From NCBI RefSeq assembly GCF_024707525.1, contig NZ_CP062231.1, forward strand, positions 1,550,001-1,614,000: a stretch of DNA of 64,000 nucleotides, in the 5' to 3' direction. Shown here piece by piece: positions 9,217-17,810 of this stretch. How positions within the stretch are numbered: the first letter of the stretch is position 1; the number at the start of each line of letters is the position of its first letter. The notes below the pieces were generated by a model, which worked only from the letters and a program-made list of their open reading frames with translations, was not told where the DNA came from and did no database searches. The DNA comes from Rhizobium sp. TH2 (GTDB taxonomy: Bacteria; Pseudomonadota; Alphaproteobacteria; Rhizobiales; Rhizobiaceae). Position numbers and translations under genes: made by a program.

Positions 9217-12066
9217 TCAACGCATTTTTGCCAGCAGGCGTTCGGCGGCCATCACGTCTGTGGCGTCCGATCCTTCGTCAAACCGTTCGAACACAGGCTG
9301 CAACAGTACCCGCGCATCACGCGCCCTTCCGTCGCCGACCCAAAGCGCAGCGAGATCGGTCGCGGTTCGTAACTCCCATGCCGGTGCGCCAATTTTCCGG
9401 CTGTACTCAAGCGAGCGCATGAAGCAGGTCTCTGCATCATCGGCCAAGGCCGTCGGCATTAACAGGTGGAGGTTTCCTCGGATGCGCAAAAGCTCCGGCA
9501 TGTAGCAGAGGTCCCCGTTTTTCTCGACGAGATCTATTGTCCTGTCGATCCTTGCCATGCCCTCCCCGATCTCGCCGATCGCCGCCAGCCCCTTCACGGT
9601 CGAGATCTCCAGCATGGTGGTGAAAACCTCGTAGTTCGCCGCATGAAGCTTTTCGACACATTGCCGCAAGGTCTCCAGGCCAGACTTCACGTCGCCCCGG
9701 CGGATTGCGATCTCCGCCTCAAAGCCTCTGGCGACCGTCACATACGGCGACAGAAAATGCAGCCCAGCCCGCGAAACCAGCCATTCGATGTGCTCCTCGG
9801 CGCTTCGCAGGTCATCCCGCCAAAGGAAAACAGCAATGCCCCCAAGCAATGCGATGCACAGGGTCAGCGAATGATCCAGCTTGGCCGCTTCAGCAATCGT
9901 CTGACGCGCGCGGATGTCGGCTTGCGCGGGATAGCCCTGCAGCCATAGGTTCCTCGCGAGAATCCCGCCCGCCAGATGCCTTCCCTTGAACCCGACGTAA
10001 CTCGCCGTGGTCCGCTGCGATCCCGAAGCGCCCTTCACCGCCGCCTCCAGTTCGATGCGCGCAGCCTCCAGTTCGCCTGTGAAATGCAGCGAATTCCCCA
10101 GAAAGAAATGCCCCAGCTCGACGGTCGCAGCGTCCGTCATCGTGGCTGCGAGTTCGGAGCAACGCCTTGCGTAGTGAAGGGCGGCGTTGAAGTCGCCAGT
10201 GCGCATCTTGAGCATGTTCAACGGGCCCAATATCCGCAACTGATCGAGCGCATTGCCCCGTTCCTCGGCGATCTGCAGCGCTCGACCGAGGGCAACTTGC
10301 GAAGTGTCGCGGCCGCCCTGCATATACATCCGGGAGATTCCAAGGCCGGCCTGAAGATGCATCTCCTCGACGCTGCCCAGAAAGGCGTCGCCCAGCGCGA
10401 GAAGCGCGCGCTCCGACCAGCGCTGACATTCGGGGAAAAGCGACATCACCTGGAAAACCGGCACCGCAGCAGCCGCCAGCCTGATGCCGACCCCGACATG
10501 GCCGTTCTCTCCAAAACACCATTCCAAGGCTGCTCGAGCGTTGTTTATGCTGATAAAATACGGCACCCGCTCGAGGCCTGTCGACAAGCTCGGCCAATCA
10601 GAGCCGAATTGCTCCAGCCAGTGCTGATAGTATCCAGCGTGACGTACAGCCACTCTGGCACGATCCTCATCGGTCTGAGATTGCAGTGCGTAAGCGCGTG
10701 TCGTGTCCAACAAGCGGTAGCGCATCGTCGAACCGATCGGACGGGTCGCAAGCAGCGATTTTGCCACCAGGCTGTCGATTGCGCCGAAGATGGCGCGGTG
10801 ATCCAGATCCGGGGTCGAAGCCACTTCCAGCACCGCTTCGAGTGTGAAGTCTCCGACAAAGATTGCCAGCCGGCGCAGCAGGAGGCGCTCCACATCCGTG
10901 AGAAGCCCGAAGCTCCAGTCGAGCGTGGCCTGTAGCGTCTTTTGGCGCGGTGGTGCCGTCCGGGATCCCGCCCAGCCCAATGTCAGGTGCTGATCGAGGA
11001 GCGTGGCGGTCTGGAGCAGTCCATAGGTTTCGACCCGTCGGGCGGCCAGCTCCAGGGCAAGCGCCATGCCGTCGAGTTTCCGGCAGATGCTCGCGACGAC
11101 GCGGAGATCGCCGTCACTGACATCGAGAGAAGCTCCGCTGGCCGCAGCCCGCTCCATGAACAGCTGTATCGCGGGGAACGACAGGATCATCTCGCTCGAA
11201 ATATCTGGATCGTCCGGCGGGCAGGCGAGCGTGTCGAGCCTGTAGATGCTTTCGGCTTCGATCCTGAGAGCCTCCCGGCTTGTGGCGAGGAGATAAACTT
11301 GCGGGGCGCTGTCGATAATGTTTGACGCGAGATCCGCAATTGCGTCGATCAGGTGTTCGCATGTATCGAGGATCAGCAGAATCTGCTTGTCTTGCAGGTA
11401 GGCAAGCAGGCTGGGACGCACGTCTTCGGACCCGACCGGCAGCCCGAGCATCGAGGCAATTCCGGCCGCAACCAGGCCGGAATCGCTCAGCATGCCATAG
11501 TCGGCGAACAAGACGGCCCCGTTGAAGCTCGGGGCGACGTTATGCGCCACCGCGGTGGCGACGGTGGTCTTACCGACACCGCCGACGCCAACGATGGTCA
11601 CCATCCGCGACTTCATCAATTTGTCGGACAGACGGATTATGTCTTCCTCCCGGCCGACCATGCGATCGAGCCGGCTCGGAAGGATGGCATGGGGGAAATC
11701 GGCGTTTGACCGCGCTGCCGGCGGAGCTCTCCGCCGCGTGATCGGCGCTACGAAACAGTAGCCTCGTCCGGCGATCGTCGTGATGTAACGGGCGCCATCC
11801 TGGCCGTCGCCTAGCGCCTTTCTCAGTCCGGTCATGTGAAAGCGCAGGCTGCCTTCCTCAACGATCACATCCGGCCAGACCTGTGAGATCAGATCCTGCT
11901 TGCTCATGAGCTTGTTGGGAGCAGAGGCAAGTGTGATCAATAAATCCATGGCGCGCGCGCCCAGGTCGATCGGAGCCTCATCCCGCGCAAGAAGGCGCTG
12001 GCTCACACTCAACGTGAAAGGACCGAAGGTGAGTCGATCAGCCGTATCGTCCCCGGTTCCAGTCAT
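9217..12066 (-). CDS. Winged-helix/NB-ARC ATPase regulator with TPR-like C-terminus
   Basis: The protein has 949 residues from the ATG at 12066; a GTG at 12090 is a weaker alternative. Residues 12-108 are an OmpR-type winged helix (LTFGPFTLSVSQRLLARDE to GRGYCFVAPI). Next is a STAND-type ATPase with Walker A GVGGVGKTT (160-168) and Walker B ILLILDTCEHL, then helical repeats to the end. This architecture (COG3903-like) is common in alphaproteobacteria. Such proteins are thought to be switchable regulators that bind DNA through the N-terminus and a ligand or partner through the repeats. It is divergent from ohr across 260 bp, which suggests, but does not show, that it controls the peroxide gene. 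Confidence 0.88.
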   Translation of the reverse strand: MTGTGDDTADRLTFGPFTLSVSQRLLARDEAPIDLGARAMDLLITLASAPNKLMSKQDLISQVWPDVIVEEGSLRFHMTGLRKALGDGQDGARYITTIAGRGYCFVAPITRRRAPPAARSNADFPHAILPSRLDRMVGREEDIIRLSDKLMKSRMVTIVGVGGVGKTTVATAVAHNVAPSFNGAVLFADYGMLSDSGLVAAGIASMLGLPVGSEDVRPSLLAYLQDKQILLILDTCEHLIDAIADLASNIIDSAPQVYLLATSREALRIEAESIYRLDTLACPPDDPDISSEMILSFPAIQLFMERAAASGASLDVSDGDLRVVASICRKLDGMALALELAARRVETYGLLQTATLLDQHLTLGWAGSRTAPPRQKTLQATLDWSFGLLTDVERLLLRRLAIFVGDFTLEAVLEVASTPDLDHRAIFGAIDSLVAKSLLATRPIGSTMRYRLLDTTRAYALQSQTDEDRARVAVRHAGYYQHWLEQFGSDWPSLSTGLERVPYFISINNARAALEWCFGENGHVGVGIRLAAAAVPVFQVMSLFPECQRWSERALLALGDAFLGSVEEMHLQAGLGISRMYMQGGRDTSQVALGRALQIAEERGNALDQLRILGPLNMLKMRTGDFNAALHYARRCSELAATMTDAATVELGHFFLGNSLHFTGELEAARIELEAAVKGASGSQRTTASYVGFKGRHLAGGILARNLWLQGYPAQADIRARQTIAEAAKLDHSLTLCIALLGGIAVFLWRDDLRSAEEHIEWLVSRAGLHFLSPYVTVARGFEAEIAIRRGDVKSGLETLRQCVEKLHAANYEVFTTMLEISTVKGLAAIGEIGEGMARIDRTIDLVEKNGDLCYMPELLRIRGNLHLLMPTALADDAETCFMRSLEYSRKIGAPAWELRTATDLAALWVGDGRARDARVLLQPVFERFDEGSDATDVMAAERLLAKMR

Positions 12067-12326
12067 GGCGTTACCTGCAGCGATCCCCACCCAAGCTCTT
12101 ATACTCCAAGGGGTTCGCTGACGCTATCAAGGAAGACAGGAAGGGTCTTGCCCCGACGACGTTTGGTTCGCCTGCCCCTATCCAACCCCAAGCAAATACA
12201 GCGCTCATTGCAGCTAATGACGCCTAACAACGCATAACGTGCGAACGTGGTCACGGCCGAGTAGCTCTTAGGTCAGCACAGCGGTGCAGACGCTAAAACA
12301 TCAACAGCTACAAAAGGAAAATCACT
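12067..12326. promoter_or_regulatory. Divergent promoter region between the ATPase regulator and ohr
   Basis: The 260 bp between the divergent genes contain an imperfect 16-bp palindrome at 12205-12220 (TCATT-N6-AATGA), about 105 bases before the ohr start. Its spacing suits a dimeric regulator. It does not look like the usual OhrR operator, and no ohrR gene adjoins. Confidence 0.35.
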
Positions 12327-12722
12327 ATGACCTCCAAGATTATCTTCACCGGCAAGACCCACAACACCAACGGCCGCGACGGCGGAACACGCAGCAGCGA
12401 CGGTCAGCTGGACATCAAGTTCAAGCAGCCGCATCCCGCCGCAGAACACCTGTTCGGTGCCGCCTGGTCGGCCTGCTACATGGGCGCAATCGAGCTCGCC
12501 GCCTCGCAAAGACAGATCAAGCTGCCGGCCGGAACCTCGGTCGACGCCGAGATCGATCTGAACGCAGAGGAAGGCTCCTACTTTCTGAGCGCCCGGCTCA
12601 ACGTTAGCGTCCCCGGCATCGACCCCGCCGTTGCTCGCGAATTGCTCGCCGCCGCACACAGCATCTGCCCGTACTCCAAGGCGACGCACGGCCAGGTCAA
12701 CGTTGAAACCAACCTGATCTGA
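12327..12722 (+). CDS. ohr: Organic hydroperoxide resistance protein Ohr
   Basis: A 131-residue OsmC/Ohr-family protein. The two redox cysteines are Cys50 (in WSACYMGAIEL) and Cys114 (in AHSICPYSKAT), with Arg17 (NGRDGG) and Glu40 as the expected active-site partners. The family reduces organic hydroperoxides in the cytoplasm as a homodimer, using a lipoylated-protein reductant. Length is typical. An AAAGGAAAA stretch lies just before the ATG. It is divergent from the winged-helix ATPase regulator and upstream of an SDR gene on the same strand. Confidence 0.93.
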   Translation: MTSKIIFTGKTHNTNGRDGGTRSSDGQLDIKFKQPHPAAEHLFGAAWSACYMGAIELAASQRQIKLPAGTSVDAEIDLNAEEGSYFLSARLNVSVPGIDPAVARELLAAAHSICPYSKATHGQVNVETNLI

Positions 12723-13019
12723 ACCGCCTTTGTCGGGTCTGCCTGCGCAAACAGATCCGACCAACCAATCCCAGTTCGGCTGGTCAATCCTCGATCAGCC
12801 GTCGCCCAATCGGCAGCGAGCGCAAGCATCGGAATTGGTAACTCATGCCGTTCCCCAGGTGAACCGCTCGCTGAAAACTCGAAACAGCATTCGCAACTGA
12901 ACCGCTTGCCCGGACCGTGTCGATTTGAACGCATTTAGCTGCGCTTCCACGTGATCGGCGGGCGGATCGACACGCACAGCGTCGCGCAACAGCCGGCGCA
13001 TTTTCAAAGGAGCAGAACA

Positions 13020-13757
13020 ATGACAAGGAAACTTGAGGGCAAGGTGGCCGTCGTCACAGGCGGCAGCGCCGGCATCGGACTCGGTGCGGCCAAGCGCTTC
13101 GCCGAGGAAGGCGCGCAGGTGTTCATCACAGGCCGCCGCCAGTCGGAACTCGACAAGGCCGTCGCCGAGATCGGAGCAAAGGCCACCGCAATCCAGGGCG
13201 ATGCCTCCGACCTCGCCGATATCGATCGGATCTACGAGATCGTCAGGACGAGGGCCGGCCGTATCGATGTCCTCCTCGCCAATGTCGGCATATATGAATT
13301 CGGCACACTCGGCGAAATCACCGAAGATCATTTCGACAAGACGTTCAATACCAATGTGCGCGGCCTTCTCTTTACAGTGCAGAAGTCGCTTCCGCTGCTT
13401 TCGACGGGCGCATCAGTGATCCTGACGGGGTCGATTGCGTCGATAAAGGGGTCGCCGGCTTTCTCGGTCTACAACGCCAGCAAGGCGGCCATCCGTTCGT
13501 TTGCCCGTAGCTGGATCGTCGATCTCAAGGGTCGCGACATCCGGGTAAACGTGCTGAGCCCCGGTCATACGCAGACGCCCGGTCTTTCAGTCCTACTTGA
13601 TGAGACTATTCGCGATGGGATGGACGCCAATGTGCCGCTTGGGCGCATGGGGACACCGGAGGATGTCGCCAAGGCCGCCGTCTTCCTGGCTTCCGATGAT
13701 AGCAGCTATATCACCGGCGTTGAACTCTTTGTCGATGGTGGGCTCGCCCAGTTCTGA
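13020..13757 (+). CDS. Short-chain dehydrogenase/reductase
   Basis: A 245-residue classical SDR. The cofactor motif TGGSAGIG sits near residue 13, followed by an NADP-type Arg pair (ITGRRQSELDKA), the structural LLANVGIYEFG motif (replacing NNAG), the catalytic Ser in ILTGSIAS and the YNASK active site. The C-terminus (YITGVELFVDGGLAQF) is standard. The ATG at 13020 follows an AAAGGAG site; longer frames upstream lack one. The substrate cannot be told. It is about 300 bp downstream of ohr and may be expressed separately. Confidence 0.9.
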   Translation: MTRKLEGKVAVVTGGSAGIGLGAAKRFAEEGAQVFITGRRQSELDKAVAEIGAKATAIQGDASDLADIDRIYEIVRTRAGRIDVLLANVGIYEFGTLGEITEDHFDKTFNTNVRGLLFTVQKSLPLLSTGASVILTGSIASIKGSPAFSVYNASKAAIRSFARSWIVDLKGRDIRVNVLSPGHTQTPGLSVLLDETIRDGMDANVPLGRMGTPEDVAKAAVFLASDDSSYITGVELFVDGGLAQF

Positions 13758-14004
13758 CAGAATAGGCGGATCCATCGCCCACCATCTCAATCGTACACAA
13801 AGATGTCTGTGCCAAAACACTGCGAACTCCTCCGCAGACCTGTTTTGATCACAAGAATTATTGTTGGCGCGCGCCATCAACTCACTGCGCGCCTTCGCGA
13901 TAATCGGCGCGGATTGAACTCAACGCAGACCTTCCGCCTCGGGAGTCGGCTGGGATGGAAGATATCACAGAGATGAGGGCGCTTAGCCGCTCAATTGAAT
14001 TCAA

Positions 14005-14128
14005 AGTTCGAACGGCCCACTCCTCCTCCCAAAGGGGTCGTTCGTCGGAATAGCGATACTCCTCCCATTGATCGCTATTCCACTTCATGAAGCCTGCCGC
14101 ACCTCCTCCCCCGCGGCAGGTTTTTTTT
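14005..14128 (+). ncRNA. Alpha-r14-like small RNA with anti-Shine-Dalgarno loops
   Basis: Three consecutive hairpins each expose a CCTCC-type loop. Hairpin 1 is 14009-14044 (stem CGAACG/CGTTCG, loop with TCCTCCTCCC). Hairpin 2 is 14047-14081 (perfect 11-bp stem GGAATAGCGAT/ATCGCTATTCC, loop CTCCTCCC). Hairpin 3 is 14093-14120 (stem CCTGCCGC/GCGGCAGG, loop CCTCCTCCC) and is followed by eight T, a textbook Rho-independent terminator. Repeated CCUCC loops are the hallmark of the alpha-r14 family of rhizobial trans-acting sRNAs, which can pair with ribosome binding sites. The 5' end is approximate. It lies between the SDR gene and the SOS operon. Confidence 0.72.
14093..14128 (+). terminator. Rho-independent terminator of the sRNA
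   Basis: An 8-bp GC-rich stem (14093-14100 with 14113-14120) is followed directly by eight T. It ends the small RNA and would also stop readthrough from the SDR gene. Confidence 0.85.
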
Positions 14129-14216
14129 CGTTTGAGCGGTACTGTCGCTGAGCATTCGGCTGAGATTCGGCTTGGCAAAAAAATCACAGCGCGGCCTCTC
14201 TGCCCACCAAATTGTT

Positions 14217-14231
14217 GTTCTTTATTTGTTC
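14217..14231 (+). promoter_or_regulatory. LexA (SOS) box upstream of the SRAP pair
   Basis: GTTC-N7-GTTC with an all A/T spacer (TTTATTT) is a perfect match to the alphaproteobacterial LexA site. It lies 40 bases before the ATG of the first SRAP gene, so the two-gene operon should be repressed by LexA and induced by DNA damage. Confidence 0.85.
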
Positions 14232-14271
14232 CTATGTTAGTTTCTGCCGGATTGTTCGGGCGAGGAGCGTT

Positions 14272-14943
14272 ATGTCCAGACTTTTCACAAACATCCGGCC
14301 GATGGGCGAAATCGCTGACTATTTCGGCGTGGAAGATGAGCAGCCAATTGCGATGCCCAGCGAAACGGTCGAGGGCACCCAGGGGTTGATCGTGGTGGAG
14401 AGAGACGGCAAGCGTTTGCTGAAGTCGCTGCCTTGGGGCTTTCCGCGCCAGACCCGGGAAATGCGGTTGAATGGTCAGCCGCCTGGACGGATCGGCCTGG
14501 TCGCCGAACTCGCAAATCCAATGTGGGAGCATCTGGTCGTCGACCCTCGCTATCGCTGCCTGATACCGATCACACATTTCGCCAACCCGGAAGGTGAAGC
14601 CGGTAAGAAGACCCGCGTGTGGTTCTCGCTGACCGACGAGCCGATGGCCGCATGGGCGGGCTTTTGCCGCAGTACGCCAGAATTCGGATCGGTGTTTGCG
14701 GGGATGACGACGACGGCCAACGACCTGATCATGCCGTTCAATGAGCGGATGCCCGTAATCCTGCGGAAGGAAGAATGGTATCGCTGGCTGCACGGCTCGA
14801 TTTCCGATGTCATCGAATTCGAATTTCGCGAACCATTGCCGTCAGAGATGTTCAACATTCTCCACACCCGCGATCGCTGGCAAAGTGGCATGCCGCCGCG
14901 CGAAGCGACTTCCCGCAAAACCAGCTCTGTGATTATGGTGTAG
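14272..14943 (+). CDS. SRAP-family (YedK/HMCES) paralogue lacking catalytic residues
   Basis: The 223-residue product has the SRAP fold signatures: SLPWGFPR, RCLIPITHFA, TRVWFSL, AAWAGF and NERMPVIL. The family's catalytic Cys2, which crosslinks to abasic sites in single-stranded DNA, is replaced by Ser (MSRLF). The active-site Glu after THFA is Asn, and the His before RMP is Asn. The neighbouring copy at 14973 keeps all three. A GAGGAG site precedes the ATG. The protein probably binds DNA or its partner without crosslinking. It is the first gene after the LexA box. Confidence 0.88.
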   Translation: MSRLFTNIRPMGEIADYFGVEDEQPIAMPSETVEGTQGLIVVERDGKRLLKSLPWGFPRQTREMRLNGQPPGRIGLVAELANPMWEHLVVDPRYRCLIPITHFANPEGEAGKKTRVWFSLTDEPMAAWAGFCRSTPEFGSVFAGMTTTANDLIMPFNERMPVILRKEEWYRWLHGSISDVIEFEFREPLPSEMFNILHTRDRWQSGMPPREATSRKTSSVIMV

Positions 14944-14972
14944 GCGCTCGAAGCGCAGGAAAGGGTTGTCGC

Positions 14973-15620
14973 ATGTGTAATCTCTATACCGTTCGCCAAT
15001 CTGCGGCCGAGGTCGCCGCTCACTTTGGTGTCCCGAACCCGCTTCAGACGAATGCACCTGCCGAGGTATATCCGGGCACGCCGGGGATGGTCGTCAGGGA
15101 GGAGGACGGTGTTCGGCTACTGCAGTCGATGGTATGGGGCTTCCCTCTCAGGCTCAAAGACATGAAGCCGGCCTCCAAGCCAAAACCCGTCAACAACATC
15201 GCCGACCTCAAGAAGCCAATGTGGGTTGGGCTCGCGCGCAAACCTCAGTGGCGTTGCCTGATCCCGATGACGCATTTTGCGGAAGCTGAAGGTCAGAAGG
15301 GCAAGATGACCCGCACCTGGTTTTCCGTCAAAGACGAGCCGATCTTTGCCTGGGCCGGGCTTTGGCGGGTGAGCGACGAATGGGGGCCGGTCTATTCAGG
15401 CGTGATGACGGATGCCAATGAGGCCGTCCGCCCGGCACACGACCGGATGCCGGTGCTCGTTCATCGGGATGAATACGACCAGTGGCTCAACGGCGGTTTC
15501 GAGGACGCCCTGGCTTTTCAGCTGCGTGTCTTCCCGCCGGAATTCATCGAGATGGAGAAGACGTCCGAGCTTTGGTTCAAGCGGAAGACAGTGGAGCCAG
15601 AGACGGCAACGCTGCTCTGA
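14973..15620 (+). CDS. SOS response-associated peptidase (SRAP, YedK/HMCES family)
   Basis: A 215-residue SRAP protein with intact active site: Cys2 exposed after Met removal (MCNLYTV), Glu in THFAEAEG and His in PAHDRMPVL. Family members shield abasic sites in single-stranded DNA by forming a thiazolidine crosslink through Cys2. It lies 29 bases after the inactive paralogue, with AGGAAAGGG before its start, so both should come from the LexA-controlled transcript. It converges with dinB, 13 bases away. Confidence 0.92.
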   Translation: MCNLYTVRQSAAEVAAHFGVPNPLQTNAPAEVYPGTPGMVVREEDGVRLLQSMVWGFPLRLKDMKPASKPKPVNNIADLKKPMWVGLARKPQWRCLIPMTHFAEAEGQKGKMTRTWFSVKDEPIFAWAGLWRVSDEWGPVYSGVMTDANEAVRPAHDRMPVLVHRDEYDQWLNGGFEDALAFQLRVFPPEFIEMEKTSELWFKRKTVEPETATLL

Positions 15621-15633
15621 TTGGGAAAAGAAC

Positions 15634-16769
15634 TCACAGCGCCAGGGCGAGCTGCGGTTCAGCCTCTTCGTCGGTCGCATCGAGCGTAGATAGTGTGACG
15701 CCGAGTAGCCGAATGCCTTTGTCCGCAGGAAAGACCGGCGTGAGCAAAAGGTCCACGATACTGACAATATCATCGACAGCAGCCACCGGTGTCGCCACGG
15801 TCTTGCTCCGGGTGATCTGCGTGAAATCCGCCCACTTGACCTTCAATGTTATGGTCTTGCCGCGAATGCCCTTCGCCACACAATAGCTCGAGACTTTTTC
15901 GCAGAGCGGTTTGAGACCTGCGCGAGCAGCGTCGAGGTCGTGGATGTCCTCAGGGAACGTATCCTCGGCGCCGATCGACTTCCGGACACGATCCGGCTTC
16001 ACGCTTCGCTCGTCGATCCCTCTGGCCACCCAGTAGAACCAAGGTCCCGATTTTCCAAAATGCTGCTGAAGAAACGATAGCTCGTGAGCCTTCAGATCGG
16101 CGCCGGTCTCGATGCCGAGCCGGGCCATCTTCTTCGCAGTTGCCGGCCCCACGCCATGGAATTTCTTCACGGGCAGCGCCTCGACGAAGTCGGCCCGTTC
16201 CTGGGCGTGATAACGAACATGCCATCGGGCTTACGTTGATCGGAAGCCATCTTGGCGAGAAACTTGTTGTAGGAGACGCCGGCTGACGCGGTGAGCCCGG
16301 TTTCGGCCTTGATCCGGGCGCGGATTTCCTCGGCAATTTCGGTCGCGAGCGCCATTTCCTTCAGATTCTCGGTAACATCGAGATAGGCCTCGTCGAGCGA
16401 AAGTGGTTCGATCAGCGGCGTGTAGTCGGCAAAGATCTCGTGGATCTGCTGCGATACCGCACGATAGACGTCGAAGCGGTGCGGTACGAATATCAGGTCA
16501 GGACATTTTCGCTTCGCGGTGACCGATGGCATCGCCGAGTGGACGCCAAACTTGCGGGCTTCGTAGCTCGCCGCCGCGACCACGCCGCGTGCTTCCGCAA
16601 AACCAACGGCGACCGGCTTGCCTCGGAGTGTTGGATTGTCACGCTGCTCGACCGAGGCATAGAACGCGTCCATGTCAATATGGATGATCTTGCGCAGCCG
16701 TCTGGACACCGATTGTGCAGTGCCTGTCAGCGTCTTCTCAAGATCGCCATCGGCAGATGTGTCTAGCAT
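15634..16769 (-). pseudogene. dinB: DNA polymerase IV (Y family), frameshifted
   Basis: The N-terminal part holds the catalytic motifs [19 protein letters not shown] and [10 protein letters not shown]. The C-terminal part (KKFHGVGPATAKKMARLG onward) holds the helix-hairpin-helix and little-finger regions. The two halves lie in different frames. Reading through a C run at 16203-16205 (minus strand CCC) shifts the frame; one extra C there would give [21 protein letters not shown] one-base deletion or a sequencing error therefore splits an otherwise full-length gene. The ATG at 16769 has a GAGGA site. The gene is divergent from imuA. Confidence 0.85.
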
Positions 16770-16984
16770 CTGATTCCTCGTTGGCCGGCATGTAACATCC
16801 ACCATCGCCAAGTTTCGGCAGTATGGCTCGCAATTATTTGAGCAGAGCTCTACCGACCAAATCGTTCCGCTATCCAACTGATTCAAATCATGGAATCAAC
16901 GGACGCTCAGCTCGGCGTGCAAGCTACGCTTTCTGACGATCGTCAGGAGTCGCGCGATGGTCGATTGACTCGGTTTGGCTTTCA

Positions 16985-16999
16985 GAACAAAAAGGGAAC
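16985..16999 (+). promoter_or_regulatory. LexA (SOS) box upstream of imuA
   Basis: GAAC-N7-GAAC, the reverse orientation of the GTTC-N7-GTTC site, ends 49 bases before the imuA ATG. It predicts LexA repression of imuA-imuB-dnaE2. It is 216 bases from the divergent dinB start, so control of dinB by the same site is uncertain. Confidence 0.85.
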
Positions 17000-17048
17000 A
17001 TATCAACAGTTTTGCCCGTTGCAAAGTCCCAAGGAGGCGCCATTTTCG

Positions 17049-17810
17049 ATGCGTGATCGCGTCACCAATCCCGTCATCGCAGAACTGCGCGATCGCATCG
17101 AGCGGTTGGAAGGCGGAGCGATTCGAAATCGCAAGGTGCTGCCGTTCGGAATTGCAGACATTGACAATCGGCTTCCCGGTGGAGGGTTGTCGCTCGGAGC
17201 ACTTCATGAGGTAGCGGGCGGGGGCAATGGCGCGCTGGACGCCGCTGCCCCGTCGCTCTTTGCCGCCGGCATTGCGGCGCGTCTCAAGGGCAAGGTGCTC
17301 TGGTGCATGACGCGAGCCGATCTCTTCGCTCCCGCTCTGGCCCAGGTCGGGTTGCCGCCAAGTCGTGTGATCTACGTCGAGGCGGGCGATGAGAAAGCCT
17401 TGCTCGCTTGTATGGAGGAGGGGCTCCGCCACGGCGGCCTTGGCGCCGTCGTCGGCGAAGTCGCCCGACTTTCGATTGCGATCTCGCGTCGGCTGCAGCT
17501 GGCCGCGGAGAGTTCCGGAACGACAGGTATTGCCATTCGCCGTTGGCGCAGCGGACCCGAAGCGTCCGACTTCGGCCAACCCACGGCTTCAGTCACCCGA
17601 TGGCGGGTCTCAGTCCTTCCGTCCTCCCCATTACCAGTTCCCGGTGTCGGCCGAGCGCGTTGGCTGCTTGAGCTTATTCGCTGTCGTGCCGGCGAAAGTG
17701 CAGATTTTGAAGTGGAAGCTCCCGATGCCAAGGGTCGTATCGCTCTACCTTCCGACATGGCCTACGGATCGCCTCAGACGAATATTGGGCGACGCTACGC
17801 CTCCGCCTGA
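17049..17810 (+). CDS. imuA: ImuA, RecA-like accessory protein of the mutasome
   Basis: The 253-residue product begins MRDRVTNPVIAELRDRIERLE. It carries the RecA/SulA-like segment PFGIADIDNRLPGGGLSLGAL followed by the LHEVAGGG loop typical of ImuA. A GGAGG site is 12 bases before the ATG; earlier in-frame starts lie across the LexA box and are unlikely. ImuA helps ImuB and DnaE2 carry out error-prone translesion synthesis. Its 3' end overlaps imuB by 86 bases, so the three genes are translationally linked. Confidence 0.9.
   Translation: MRDRVTNPVIAELRDRIERLEGGAIRNRKVLPFGIADIDNRLPGGGLSLGALHEVAGGGNGALDAAAPSLFAAGIAARLKGKVLWCMTRADLFAPALAQVGLPPSRVIYVEAGDEKALLACMEEGLRHGGLGAVVGEVARLSIAISRRLQLAAESSGTTGIAIRRWRSGPEASDFGQPTASVTRWRVSVLPSSPLPVPGVGRARWLLELIRCRAGESADFEVEAPDAKGRIALPSDMAYGSPQTNIGRRYASA

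Noticed and set aside
16890..17048. A longer imuA starting at 16890
   Set aside because: The extension would translate across the LexA box and lacks homology; the ATG at 17049 has its own GGAGG site and matches family N-termini.
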